Source: Theocolax elegans (taxonomy: Eukaryota > Arthropoda > Insecta > Hymenoptera > Cerocephalidae). From it: a stretch of DNA of 64,000 nt. Shown here piece after piece: positions 26,810-37,667 of this stretch (the first letter of the stretch is position 1; every line of letters starts with the position of its first letter). The stretch spans positions 6,537,125-6,601,124 of the forward strand of contig CM047429.1 in assembly GCA_026168455.1 (NCBI GenBank). The letters run 5' to 3'. The translations under genes were made by a program, and so were the position numbers. A model generated the notes under the pieces. It was not told the DNA's origin and made no database searches. It saw only the letters and a list, made by a program, of their open reading frames with translations.

Positions 26810-27310
26810 TAGATATCCAGATATTTTCAGAAAATACCGTAGTTAGTACAAATATCCAGGAATATTTTAAAAATTCCAGAATTCTCGAACAATTCCATAT
26901 TTAGCACAAATATCCTGAATTACCTCAAAAATTCACGGAAAACCAAAAAAATAAATCCCCCGTAATTAGTGCCATTATCCGAGATGCCCAAAAATCCCGT
27001 AAATATTGCAAATATCCCGAAATACTATAATAATTTCCGAAATTCTCGATTTATCAAGAAATAGATGCAATTATCCACGAATTCACGAAAATTCCCGGAA
27101 TCCACAAAAAATCCAATAATTAATGAAGATATCCCAGTATTCCCGGAAATTCACATAGTTGGTGCAAATATACTGAATTACCTTAAAAATTCCCGGAATT
27201 ATTGTAAAATACCGTATTCAGTGCTAGTATCCGAAAATTCCCAAAAATCCCGTAATTATTACATATATCGCGAAATACTTTAAGCATTCACGGATCAAAT
27301 TCCTGAAATA
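26810..27310. repeat. Second, short array of the 13-16 kb satellite
   Basis: Same phrases as the large array (aaatatcccgaaatac, ttaaaaattcccggaatt, taattagtgc). It is followed by a flank (27310-27790) that also resembles the flank of the large array. Just before it, 26725-26790 is a short GC-rich run of ACACCGG-like words. Confidence 0.85.
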
Positions 27311-27790
27311 TCCACAAATATAATTTTTTTATAATGCTGATTATTTATTGCACATTTAATGATCTTGAACAATTTCTTTTAAACTTCATGTAATTTGCAG
27401 AAAAAAGTCTTTTGGGCTTTTTAGATTAATTAGCCAATTTATTACTTTGAGCATCTCTGAAGCTATTATTGAAATCACAGCGGAATAATCGACAAGTTTT
27501 TTTTACCATATCATACATTGTATTTTTTTAATTAAATATATTTTGCTTAAACTCCATGAAAAGTTTTTATTAATTTCCGCAAAACTGATAAAAAGGAAAC
27601 TTCTTTTTTGTATTCTCTTTAAATAAACAATGTCTAGCCTTCCCGTGGTTTACATCAGTAGATAAAAAATTTTATAGAATGATAATAATTCATTTGTGCA
27701 AAATTAATTTCTGCATAACTAATAAAAAAGTAATTTCTCTCTTTTTTATGCTCTTTAAGTAAAATAATACTTGCACAACCGTTGATTAAG
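27311..27790. repeat. Conserved AT-rich flank of the satellite
   Basis: The end of this stretch (catttgtgcaaaattaattt, then aaataatacttgcacaaccg) matches 16960-17055 and, inverted, 17590-17690. So satellite and flank travel together. Confidence 0.65.
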
Positions 27791-27794
27791 TATT

Positions 27795-27925
27795 TCGTCG
27801 AGGTCTACGCTTTAAATTACAAGTCGGTAAACAGCCGACTTGTAGAGAGAGAAAAGGAAAATATCGCGAACTAAAATAACATACACAGTCAACGAGACTG
27901 GTGTAGCGCAATAAAAGTATCTAAT
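27795..27925. repeat. Dispersed repeat with hairpin, copy 1
   Basis: About 125 bp are nearly the same as 63434-63560. The core ACAAGTCGGTAAACAGCCGACTTGT forms a hairpin (stem ACAAGTCGG/CCGACTTGT). The second copy has a loop change (A to G) that leaves the stem intact. Confidence 0.8.
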
Positions 27926-27964
27926 AATTAGCAAATAAAAGACGATCGCGTGAAGTGGTACCAC

Positions 27965-28174
27965 TTATTTTATTAGCTGCTGTAATCGTTGGTAAACAAC
28001 GACCAGGACGAATTGTCCGTTCGCCTGTGCACCGAGGTTGTGTGGCTGTAGGTCGATCCACGGTGTTGCACCACTCACTGCAAATGCAGGGTCGGCCTGC
28101 AGTCGAAATATACACGCGAGAACCACGGTAAGACACAACACAGCGAAGATGAACACGGGACGCGTGGGGATCAC
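27965..28174 (-). CDS. Candidate small secreted protein, 69 aa
   Basis: The minus-strand ORF starts at ATG 28174 and has a convincing signal-peptide pattern: basic MIPTRP, a hydrophobic core (VFIFAVLCLTVVLACIF) and a plausible cleavage site near residues 23-33 (RLQADPAFA). The remaining 35-45 residues are neutral, with no cysteines, so it is not a disulfide peptide. A possible polyadenylation signal AATAAAAT overlaps the stop region. I do not recognise the family. It lies next to a dispersed repeat, so it may be a chance ORF. Confidence 0.3.
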   Translation of the reverse strand: MIPTRPVFIFAVLCLTVVLACIFRLQADPAFAVSGATPWIDLQPHNLGAQANGQFVLVVVYQRLQQLIK

Positions 28175-28770
28175 ACCTGTCGCGTGTCAAGACGGCTATA
28201 TCTCTCTAGAGCGCGCCAGAATCTTCCCCTCATTTTGCAAATATAATACACTGTTATTTTTATTTTATTGATTAAAAAAATGGTTTACAACTGAATACTA
28301 GCTTAATTAATTACATATTATATTATATTTTACATTGTTATTCAATTACATTTTAAAATTATAAAGTTAAAAATTATATAAAAAATAAATATATATTTAG
28401 TATAATTTCGACCGAGGAAGCGTGAGCGACCGAGAAATCGTTGCTAGTATCTAATGATTTAATAACGCAAAACGTTCATCAGTGCGTTGAATTTCTGAAA
28501 AGTAATGAAATTACCAATTCAAGTAAGTGGTTTCGACAACACCATCTGAACTTGATCTTTTGTAGCTAATGGAATGGCTAATATGCTCACTATTATTAAT
28601 GACCTTACATTTGTCGAAGATGAGGAATTTTTTCATCAGTTACTAACAGGGAAAATAATGAGCCCGATTTAGAATCAGATTACTTTAGTATGGTAATTTG
28701 TACTGTAACGGTATTAATTATTAAAAGACGTTTTGAATTAAATTAATATCGTTTAGTAAACGCGAGCATT

Positions 28771-31700
28771 ATCGCTTAGTAAAGCGAGAGGAACTGGTAG
28801 AATATCTAGCCACAACCAAACTAGATATTCTAAACACTGGTACAACGCCAACATTCTGTAATAAACTTAGAGCAGAAGTATTGGACATCACGTTATGTAC
28901 TGGAGAAATTACAAATAGGATCAAGAGGTGGAGGGTATCTGATGAACCGACACTATCTGATCATGCCAAAATTGTTTTCGAGTTAGTGGGACCTGGTACA
29001 AATCCTAGAACATGGACCAGGAAACCGAAGAAGACAAATTGGATAACCTACAAGGAAGAAATAAGCAGCTCACTAGCAAATTTTCCAGAACATATAAGAA
29101 ACTGGAAGGAGCTTGAAGAAGCTGCTGATAAACTAAATAAAGGAATTATCTCAGCTTTTGAGAACAACTGTAGACCCACATTGGTGGGTAAGCGAGATAA
29201 AACCTACTGGTGGAACGAGAACCTAGAGTGTCTCAAGAAACAAGTAAGGAGAACCTATAAGCTGGCCCAAAAAAAAGGTACAGCAGACGAGTGGAATCAT
29301 TACGCAAGTAAAAGAGACAGCTATCGAGCAGCAATTAGGAAGGCACAAGCAGAATCATGGGCCAACTTTTGCAGCGACATAGAAAAAGGCTCACAGGCAG
29401 CCCGGTTGGACAAGATCTTGTCAAAAAATCCGGAAGCTATATTGGGAGCACTTAAACTGCCAAATGGGAAATACACCATGACGGACGAAGAAACGTTGTA
29501 CCGCCTGATCGAATCCTTCTACCCGGATTTCTCGAATGAAGGGGAAGGGGCGATGGAAGTTCATGAGTCAAACGACTACGGAACGGGAAACCAGCATGCG
29601 GTGAGCCAAACCGGATCATGCAGTGTGCTGGGGACCGAAATTGCCTCAGAGGACAAAGTCAGGTGGGCCATCGGATCTTTTGGGCCATATAAGTCACCAG
29701 GACTGGATGGTATTTACCCCGCACTATTACAAAGGGCGGGGGAGTGCATTATCCGTCCAATGACCAGACTTATTAGGGCAAGTCTGGAATTATGCCATAT
29801 TCCAGAAAGTTGGAAGGGAACGAGAGTGACGTTCATTCCGAAAGCAGGTAAGGGGAGCTATACTTCTCCTAAAGACTTCCGACCTATAAGTCTTACATCG
29901 TTTATGCTGAAGACAATGGAAAGGCTCATAGACAGACATATTAAAGATAAACCTTTAAAAGAACGACCACTTCATAGGGATCAGTATGCGTACAGAGCAG
30001 GACACTCTACTGAGACTGCTCTGTGCAAAATAGTGAACCTGATTGAAGAACAAATTGAAAACGGAGGCTTCGCTCTAGTGGTCTTTTTAGACATAGAAGG
30101 AGCTTTCAACCATACCTCCAAAAGAGTAATCAAGGAGGCAATGAGGAGACATGGAATAGCTCAGCCAGTTACTGACTGGGTCGAACTCATGTTATCAAAC
30201 AGAAAGCTGGTAATGACCAAGGGTAACACCAAGGTAACTGGCTGGGTGAACACGGGATGCCCACAGGGGGGGGTTATTTCCCCATCCCTCTGGAATCTTG
30301 TAATGAACACACTATTATGCCTACTAACCAACACGGGATGTGAGGTTGTAGGATATGCAGATGATCTAGCAATAATAGTTAGAGGACCATTTTTAGAAAC
30401 ACTATTTGACATCATGCAAAATGCCTTGAATAAGGTATATAAGTGGTGCCAAGGAGGTGGACTATCGGTTAACCCGGAAAAAATGGAAGTTATGGTGTTT
30501 ACACGTAAATATAAGTGGAAAACAAGCATAAAACACCTCGAATATGGAGGAAAACGGCTAGAAATAAAAGAAAAAGCTAAATATCTAGGTGTCATTCTTG
30601 ACAGTAAGTTAAACTGGAAAGAGCACCTTGAGAACCAGTGTAATAAAGTTATAAGAGTACTATGGCAAACACGTAGAGCTCTGCACTTGAACTGGGGTCT
30701 TAAACCAGAAACCATGATGTGGATTTACACAGCAATTCTGAAACCAAAACTCACGTATTCGGCAGTGATTTGGTGGAAGCGAGCAGGTTTGAAAACTGCG
30801 AACCAAATGCTGGAAAGGGTACGAGGATTGGTCCTGCGCTGCATCACCAATTCTCTAAGAACCACGCCAGTACAAGCTATGGGGGTCATAACGAATATTG
30901 AGCCCTTTCAGCTCACTCTTAAGTCAGAAGCCATAAAAGGATACTTAAGAGTTAGAAATCTCTTAGATCGACGGGCGGACAGGGGACTCCTAAGTACGCT
31001 CCCGCGAAATCTAAGAGAGAACTTATACGAGGGAACTGATAGATGCAGCACTGAGTTCCTATTCGATAAGAGATACAGAGTCAGTCTGCCTAGCAAAGAT
31101 GACTGGAGTCAAGGACGTGTTAGGGTGCCGGAGGGCAAAGAACTCTGGTATACTGATGGGTCCAAGAATATCCGGGGAGTCGGAGCAGGGGTATACTGCA
31201 GAAAAAATGGGAAGGGTAGGATGTATTCCTTAAAGGAATACAATACCATTTCCCAAGCGGAAACATTTGCAATCCTGCAATGTGCTAAAGCGGCACAGGA
31301 GAATTGCAAAGACGAAGAGATATACATTTACTCGGACAGCAGAACTGTGTTACAGAGTCTGAATGGTCACACCACTAAGTCCAGACTAATTTGGGAATGT
31401 CATAAGACACTAAATAGACTGGCAGAGTTGAATAAGCGGCTAACGCTAACATGGATACCAAGTCATGTAGGTATACGTGGTAACGAGATAGCCGATGACC
31501 TAGCAAAGATAGGTACAAATGGAAAACATGCGGAACCAAGCATGATGGTGAAGATGCCACATAGCCACCTTATAGAATTACTAAAGAAATGGCTGGTGAA
31601 GGAACACCAAAGTGCTTGGGTAAAAACTGCAGGATGCAGACAAGCTAAAGCCGCACTCGGAAACGCAATAAGCGGACACTGGGAAGAAGGGCTTAGGAAA

Positions 31701-32148
31701 CTTAGCAGAAAGACAGCTCGCAAGCTAATGGACATACTTACTGGACATGGAGATTTGCGATACCATAGGTATAAAATGGGACTGGAAACAGATCCATTAT
31801 GCCGAATGTGCAAGGAGGCAAACGAAACACCTCTACACATCTTATGTGAATGCCCCAGAATCATGACAAGAAGATGGCGCCTCACAGGTGAATTTCTAAT
31901 TGATTCAGGAGATATATCCAGTTGGGATGTCCAGAGAATACTTGCTGTTTGGCAGGGTCTCTGGGCGGTGCCCGATTGAAAAAAAACCAAGGACCCATAA
32001 GAAGGCTCACTCAAGTGTGGCAATATTGCTATACACTTCGGAAGGCTAAAGATGGGAAATGGAAAACAGGGCGCAAAGGGAATACCCAAGTGCCTGGCAT
32101 AACCTAGTCAAATAGGAGGGTGCCAACTGAGTAATTTAATAATAATAA
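28771..32148 (+). mobile_element. Young 5'-truncated LINE with 14-bp target duplication
   Basis: The direct repeat TAAACGCGAGCATT lies at 28757-28770 and again at 32149-32162. The element begins inside the endonuclease domain (EELVEYLATTKLDILNTG, in frame just before the first ATG) and ends in a short (TAA)n tail at about 32134-32150. The 3' UTR is about 150 bp. The ORF has no stop, so the insertion is recent. Confidence 0.9.
28881..31979 (+). CDS. LINE ORF2: endonuclease end, RT, RNase H, Cys/His tail
   Basis: 1032 codons without interruption. The first 50 residues are the C-terminal end of the AP-type endonuclease (LDITLCTGEI, DHAKIVFELVGPGTNPR). RT follows: SPGLDGIYPALLQRAG, FRPISLTSFMLKTMERL, DQYAYRAGHSTETAL, VFLDIEGAFNH, GCPQGGVISPSLWNL, catalytic YADD at residue 492 and KYLGVILDSKLNW. 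RNase H starts near residue 755 (WYTDGSKN, SQAETFAIL, YSDSRTVLQSL, WIPSHVGIRGNEIADDLA). A Cys/His motif (CRMCKEANETPLHILCEC) sits near the end. RNase H places it with I/Jockey-type LINEs. The frame continues 5' of this ATG, so the true start is lost by truncation. Confidence 0.93.
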   Translation: MDITLCTGEITNRIKRWRVSDEPTLSDHAKIVFELVGPGTNPRTWTRKPKKTNWITYKEEISSSLANFPEHIRNWKELEEAADKLNKGIISAFENNCRPTLVGKRDKTYWWNENLECLKKQVRRTYKLAQKKGTADEWNHYASKRDSYRAAIRKAQAESWANFCSDIEKGSQAARLDKILSKNPEAILGALKLPNGKYTMTDEETLYRLIESFYPDFSNEGEGAMEVHESNDYGTGNQHAVSQTGSCSVLGTEIASEDKVRWAIGSFGPYKSPGLDGIYPALLQRAGECIIRPMTRLIRASLELCHIPESWKGTRVTFIPKAGKGSYTSPKDFRPISLTSFMLKTMERLIDRHIKDKPLKERPLHRDQYAYRAGHSTETALCKIVNLIEEQIENGGFALVVFLDIEGAFNHTSKRVIKEAMRRHGIAQPVTDWVELMLSNRKLVMTKGNTKVTGWVNTGCPQGGVISPSLWNLVMNTLLCLLTNTGCEVVGYADDLAIIVRGPFLETLFDIMQNALNKVYKWCQGGGLSVNPEKMEVMVFTRKYKWKTSIKHLEYGGKRLEIKEKAKYLGVILDSKLNWKEHLENQCNKVIRVLWQTRRALHLNWGLKPETMMWIYTAILKPKLTYSAVIWWKRAGLKTANQMLERVRGLVLRCITNSLRTTPVQAMGVITNIEPFQLTLKSEAIKGYLRVRNLLDRRADRGLLSTLPRNLRENLYEGTDRCSTEFLFDKRYRVSLPSKDDWSQGRVRVPEGKELWYTDGSKNIRGVGAGVYCRKNGKGRMYSLKEYNTISQAETFAILQCAKAAQENCKDEEIYIYSDSRTVLQSLNGHTTKSRLIWECHKTLNRLAELNKRLTLTWIPSHVGIRGNEIADDLAKIGTNGKHAEPSMMVKMPHSHLIELLKKWLVKEHQSAWVKTAGCRQAKAALGNAISGHWEEGLRKLSRKTARKLMDILTGHGDLRYHRYKMGLETDPLCRMCKEANETPLHILCECPRIMTRRWRLTGEFLIDSGDISSWDVQRILAVWQGLWAVPD

Positions 32149-33519
32149 TAAACGCGAGCATTCGATATAATTGCTTTTCTCGGAAACGGAGCGGCGAACG
32201 AACAACGATCCGTGCGCAAGGGAGGGAGAGAGGACCTCTGGATGGCCCACGGAAAATTTAGTACGGAGTACGGTAGAGTAAGAGTACGACAGAGTACGGC
32301 GAAGGACGGTCTACGCTACGGTTTAGCTGGGCCGTGCTACGAGCGAACAAACGACACGTGTGAGGAAATTTTACCGCGACGCAGACGAGCGATCGAGGAT
32401 CGGTACGTTTCCCGGGGTACGCGTGTTATCGCCGTAGACGAGAGTAAACGCAGCAAGCCCACGGAAGCGGGGCTCGACGTAGTGGTTCGTGCGGGAATCG
32501 TGCCACGAAGGAGACGGTGCGCGACGTGCTCCGCCGTCTCCCCTTCTGTGTTTTTCCTTGGTCCTGTGCCTCGACGAGAAGGTTACCTGCCCGATAGACG
32601 GCTAAGAGGCCTAAGGCGTAGTTGGCGTCCGGGACATTGTAAGGACGCCACATAAGCGTAAGTCGGGATAAAATCCCTTACTTTAATACCGCGTGATCGC
32701 GAGCGGATCATCGTTGCAAGTGGGCAACAAGATCGAAATCGAGAGCGAGAGAGAAGGGACGACTCGGTCGGCGACTCCCGTCTCTCTCACTCTAATACTT
32801 AGAAGTGAACCTCGTTATAAGCTTTCCTCGTGGTTTAGCTTAGGACGATCCCGCCGAGGGATCGACGCGACTTCGTACGAGACACTATTACGAGATACTA
32901 TTATTTGGAACTTTGCGTAACGTATATATGACACAATCGCACACCTCATTATATTCCTTTATAACCTTCTTTAGTTGTAACTCTGATTTTAGTTAATAAA
33001 TCGAACGTAATTAATTCAACCTGAAGTTATTTACTTTTGCATGTATATGTCGTGTTGTCGATTGAATCCGAAATATCCCAAAACCACTTTGTAGAGGCGA
33101 GACTCACGCCGAGTAATGAGCCTCTCGAGTTCACGTACTCGGAGGCTAAGGTAAAGGTAAGACCGAGAAACAAAGACGGAGAGCGCGGTGCTCCCCGTGT
33201 CATCATACCCGGACGGCAAGGAAAAGCCGCCCGATTTAACGGAGGTACCGGTATTGCACAGTGCGGCCGAGGTAAGCACATCGGTACGCGCGGGCCGCAT
33301 TGACCGCATCGAGAGAGGTAGAGACCCCGTACCGTGGCCCCTATGGCCATGCTTCTAATTTCGGTCTTAATTAGAGGCAGACCCCGTTACAGTACATTTT
33401 CTAATTTCAAAAACTTTCAGATATACTAATCAACTATTGAAATTAATTGTGATCTTAATTATTCAGTGTCACCACCCTTAAATAGCCAAACATCATCAAG
33501 CGATTATAAACCTGAGAAA

Positions 33520-34020
33520 AAAGATCAAAAATGCAAATTGTCAATCTACACAGGGAGCAATCTAAATGGAAATTTGCAACTTCGCAAGCCCATGCTCGCA
33601 AAAGATTAAGCAGGATGGATGAGTTAATTAGATGGAAAAATGATATTATTAATGGTGGAACAAAATTCGATAAAATGAATGCTATAAAACAGTAGACTTA
33701 AAATAGATATTGTGAGGCTCGTAGTCAAAAGATTCCTGTTACAACCAGGAGTATACAAAAGTGGGCGTTACAATCTACCTAAAAGTTTATATTGTCATCT
33801 AATAAGTTTTCATTTTTAGCATCAAAACAATGGACTATTAATTTTAATAAAGAATTCAGAATCCATCAAAGTAAGGTGACGAGATATGTAAAGCCCACAG
33901 AATACAATTCAATTAATAAAACCAAAGAAGTAGCTGAAGCTTTTTAACAAGACTGTCGCAGAATTACATCTGCTTTTGATTTAAATTATGTTATAAACAC
34001 AGATTCAAATCCAAATGGAA
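33520..34020 (+). pseudogene. Relic of a pogo/Tigger-like transposase N-terminus
   Basis: Conceptual translation across stops gives a DNA-binding-like region: HAHARKRLSRMDELIRWKND, a helix-turn-helix-like SIQKWALQST, then FLASKQWTINFNKEFRIH (the pattern of the second CENP-B-type helix-turn-helix, with the W..NF...) and KVTRYVKPTEYN, then a DDE-domain-start-like VINTDSN. At least four stops. The assignment is from pattern only. Confidence 0.4.
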
Positions 34021-34289
34021 GATCTATAAACAAAATATAAAAATATTAAAATTCAATGCTCAAAATTAGGAAAATTATTTACCAATTTATTTTTATTGTA
34101 CTTAAAAAATATATTATAGCCTTACGTGTAAAAGAAAAATAATTGACTCATGTACTGGGCAAGAAAAACAAAGAACCCCGCAAAAAATGAATATAAATTG
34201 GGTCCCAGTCGATTCGGCTGAAATTGCAGTATGTTATAGTTTTCGACATTCCGAATAAAAGTTCTCACGGGCGCAAAGTGATTATGTGC

Positions 34290-34515
34290 ATGATGACAAG
34301 TAGATTTAATCCACTTGTGAAAGATGCTAACATTACCGGCACCGCGAGGTGGCGCGTTATCGGTAGCAAATAAGAGCAATAAGCAGGCGCTACGACCAGT
34401 GCGGGCGTAGCGCAGTGGGTGGTGTGAACGCCTTCGGATCCAAAGCGGCTCGCGTTCAAGACCCGACGCCCGCTTCATCTTTTAATTTTCGCACGAGCAT
34501 TGCGTCATGTTATAG
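34290..34515 (+). mobile_element. tRNA-derived insert in the left arm
   Basis: The right arm lacks this segment, which shows it is an insertion; TTAT-like bases border both sides. Within it 34401-34473 folds as a tRNA with a perfect 7-bp acceptor stem (GCGGGCG/CGCCCGC), a D-arm (GCGC/GTGT) and a B-box GTTCAAGACC. The anticodon arm has a mismatch and lacks the usual U33, so it is a SINE or tRNA relic and not a working tRNA. Confidence 0.6.
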
Positions 34516-34639
34516 CGTAGTTTCAAAGATATAGAGAGAAGAAGTATCTGATATTTGCTGTAGACCTAAACCGGATTCACCAACTTTCTAATTGATTGAT
34601 TTGAAAAGCGAGGCTTATGTGGAGTTAAAAATAGGTAGG

Positions 34640-34742
34640 TAACCCCAAACCCACAAACCCGAAACCCACAAACCCCGAACCCACAAACACCAAACCCACA
34701 AAACCCAAACCCACAAGCCCATGACCCATAAAACCCATAACC
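34640..34742. repeat. CCCACAAACC minisatellite (left arm)
   Basis: About ten variants of ACCCACAAACCC. The inverted counterpart lies at 37830-37990. Confidence 0.9.
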
Positions 34743-35484
34743 CATTGCTAATAATTATTTTTTTTTGTTTAATTTCAAAACTAACCCACCCAACTCGGTC
34801 GGGAAGGTAGCAACGGTTTACCATTCGTCTGCAAGGCAGGGAACTGCTTTATCATCAACAGGTAAATTCGGTCCTTGCGCATAATGAAGATGATCATATA
34901 ATAAAAATATTTCCCTTTAATTCTTGGTTGATCCTTGGTTGAGTTAGTCGCCTTTTTAAACTTATGTTTCAGATGAGCACTGGCAATACTGAGACTACTT
35001 TGTGATATTAATGTTAAGTTATTTAAATAGGACTTTTGTACATTTTCTTTCAAAATAGCTGAATATGTTTTTCAGTATTTTACTGCTACATGAGCAACGT
35101 TTGAAGGAACTCGCACCCATACATTGAGACTCTGACTTTCTCATTATATGCGCAAGCATGAAACTCACTCTACACACACTTTTATTGACAAATATTCACA
35201 GACTATCTCAAACCCATCGTCTCTTATACAATCCTTTTTTTTATTTAAGAATTTCTTAAAAACTCAAATATTCCAATACTGTTAATAATTTACAATTACC
35301 TTTATTATAATATTTTTCCAAAATCATTTTGTACGTGTTTTAATAATAGTTTCATACTTATGATTTAATAGACTGTTCGTACTCTTATACAAGCAATATC
35401 TACAAAGCCATCTATAGGTCATACATTTACTCACACTCACACACCACACACTCACATGATTTCAGGAACTTTATACGCTGTTTC
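34743..35484. other. Transposon internal region without clear gene
   Basis: AT-rich. A minus-strand frame of 90 codons (35053-34781) is Lys/Ser rich but not recognisable. No other feature seen. Confidence 0.4.
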
Positions 35485-36063
35485 GTGTGTGATAGGACAT
35501 TTGTACCACGTATAATGACGCGACTATATGGAGAAGAGAATGCTCATAAAACCGAAATTGCCGTACTTAGACGCGATGCAAATCATCTGCCACCCTTAGA
35601 AGTAACTTCGTATACTAGGATTGGTACAAACTGTAAAACTAAAAACTGTAGTCAATCTATTTTGTATGAAATAAGCATTATAGAACAAGATCCAACTTGC
35701 TTAAGAATAAACGTTTTAACACAGAGCAGAAGTAGCTCATGTTTTATTTGTAATGCAGTTGAGAGTTTAAACAGATTATCATCTGATTACAAGGCTTATG
35801 TCTTTCTCAAGCAAAACATCTACATTCCAAAAGGAGTCAAATCATGCGCTCATCACTTAGATAATAAAGAATACATTTTACATCATTTACTAAATGGTTT
35901 GCGGTTCATAAATAGGCTTTATATCATTCGAGGATCCTTATTACAAACTTTTTTAGAATCTATCCGTACTGTGGCAAACAATTTTACTAGATTTGCTGAT
36001 GAAAATGATTTTTCTGATGAGGAATTCAAAACTTTTTTTTCTATTACGAAACCTCAATTCTAA
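35485..36063 (+). pseudogene. Transposase N-terminal zinc-binding part
   Basis: 192 codons; the frame stays open beyond the TAA at 36061 (ELLTFCDPVP...), so the stop is probably a mutation. A Cys/His site is visible: CFICNAVESLNRLSSDYKAY, then IYIPKGVKSCAHHL, i.e. C-x2-C ... C-x-H-H around residues 86-126. The same layout precedes DDE_Tnp_4 transposases in other arthropod elements as I recall, where it is presumed to bind DNA. The last part is acidic (DENDFSDEEF). Confidence 0.65.
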
Positions 36064-36149
36064 GAACTACTGACATTTTGCGACCCAGTACCATGCCAAG
36101 GTGGGTATAGATATATTAAGAAAAAATATTTGTTACTTTTTTATGTAAA

Positions 36150-37199
36150 ATGCGTCAAGAACTTCAAGACGAATTTCTCAGTGTTATGTTTGAATATACT
36201 ACTAGACAAGCAACAAGTTTAGCAATTGTAACTGTCAGACAATCCCTAATGCGCCGCTTTGTTCCCTCCAACATATGCTTTGATGCTATTACGCGAGACC
36301 AATACATTGAAAGGCATGTAACGGAATTCGCCAACATACTCTATAATTCAGAGCCACAAATCCCGAGAATAATAGCAATAATTGATGGAACTTACAGCTA
36401 TATACTAAAAAATACAAACTTCAGAGTTCTTCGGCAAACTTTTTGTTATCATAAAGGGCGACATTTGACAAAGCCGGCTCTTATAGTTGCGCCGAATGGT
36501 TACATATTAGAAATACAAGGTCCTTATTTCTCAGATTCAAGAAATAATGATGCAGCTATGTTGCAACATGAATTTGAAAACGACATGGAAAAAATGAATA
36601 CATGGTTTCAAAAAGGAGACATACTCGTATTAGATCGAGGATATCGTGATGCCACTGAATTATTAGATAATTTGGGTATAACTTGGAAAATGCCTAGTCC
36701 TCTTCAAGAAAATCAACGGCAATTATCCACAGAACAAGCGAAATTATCGCGTTTAGTTACTAAATTAAGATGGGCAGTTGAAACAAGAAATGGCCATATA
36801 AAATCGATTTTTAAATTCCTTGAGAAAACAATCGAAATCCAGCATGTACCGAATTTAGGAGATTTTTATAGAATAGCTGGTGCTATCATTAATAGATACT
36901 ATCCTTTGCTTCATATGGGAGGGGCTGATGCCGCATTAGTGCATCAGTTCTTAGAAAAAGCACAAGAATCAAACGTTGTTCAAGCTTTAGTTGAAGAAGA
37001 AAATTTCCACACCAGGAATGCTCAAAGGTGGGTAAGTTTATATGCCAATCAATTAAATGATTTTCCAATCTTAGACCTCGACTACTTGAAAGAACTAACT
37101 GCTGGTGTACATCAAATTAAATTAGCTCATTCATACATACATACCAGTCAGGACAAAGTTCAGAGAGATGAAGTTGAAGAATTTCAACTTGAGATGTAA
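36150..37199 (+). pseudogene. DDE transposase core (DDE_Tnp_4 type)
   Basis: 349 codons. A helical region (EFLSVMFEYTTRQATSLAI, SLMRRFVPSNI) precedes the catalytic domain: first Asp in IIAIIDGTYSYI, second in DILVLDRGYRDA, Glu in RWAVETRNGHIKSIFKF. Spacing and the GPYFSDSRNNDAAM stretch fit the DDE_Tnp_4 family (IS5/PIF-Harbinger relatives). It would cut and paste the element in the nucleus. It is joined to the upstream and downstream ORFs only by frame changes at about 36148 and 37200, so this copy is probably inactive, though the core itself has no stop. Confidence 0.85.
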
Positions 37200-37213
37200 G
37201 TGATGAAGATCGA

Positions 37214-37531
37214 TTGCCTATTCCTGGCTTAATGAGATTACGAATATGTTCACGTTTTCGGAACTTAACAAAGTATCAATTATGGATATCATATCAACCA
37301 GTGAATCAAAATAATGCACATTTACCTGATAATGATCATGAACCAATCAATGGTTATTATTGTACCTGTAATTCAGGCGCCCGAACTTTAGGCACATGTT
37401 CCCACGTAACTAGTATATTGTGGTTTTTTGGATATACTCGTCATGAGGAAAATGTTCGTTATCCTTCAAGAAACTTAATTCGAACCGTTCAAGATGCAGG
37501 AAATAGACCACCGCAAGAAAATTCAAACTAA
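37214..37531 (+). pseudogene. SWIM zinc finger of the transposase
   Basis: 105 codons in a new frame right after the core. YYCTCNSGARTLGTCSHVTSI matches the SWIM pattern C-x-C-xn-C-x-H. SWIM fingers bind DNA or proteins and are better known from MULE transposases. The tail is Arg/Asn rich. The 1-base frame change at about 37200 separates it from the core; the stop TAA at 37197 would be avoided in the joined frame. Confidence 0.75.
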
Positions 37532-37556
37532 AATCAATACCCAGACTATCACACTC

Positions 37557-37585
37557 CCACACACACACACACACACACACACACA
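37557..37585. repeat. (CA)n microsatellite
   Basis: Uninterrupted CA run after the SWIM ORF. Confidence 0.95.
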
Positions 37586-37667
37586 GTCGAGAGTACGCGC
37601 GTGGACACGGACAGGCAGATGCACACGTACGCACATATATAGACAGGAAAAAGTCACGTGAACAATC

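Larger units (their letters stand above)
28704..33391 (+). mobile_element. Solo LTR, split by a LINE
   Basis: The termini TGTAACGG (28704-28711) and CCGTTACA (33384-33391) are perfect 8-bp inverted ends, flanked by the 4-bp direct repeat GTAC (28700-28703 and 33392-33395). Removing the LINE (28771-32148) and one target copy leaves an LTR of about 1.3 kb. It is GC-rich in its middle, with an AATAAA at about 32995. No internal retroelement genes remain. Orientation is not certain; the AATAAA suggests +. Confidence 0.75.

Noticed and set aside
30161..32089. Long minus-strand ORFs opposite the LINE (184 and 208 codons)
   Set aside because: Shadow frames of the clearly coding + strand ORF2, without motifs of their own.
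32163..33391. Host protein-coding exons suggested by open GC-rich frames (for example 33037-33303)
   Set aside because: The segment falls inside the bounds of a solo LTR with matching ends and target duplications, and the frames match no family.
34401..34473. Functional tRNA gene
   Set aside because: Acceptor and T arms are good, but the anticodon stem has a mismatch and the loop lacks U33; a SINE or tRNA relic is more likely.
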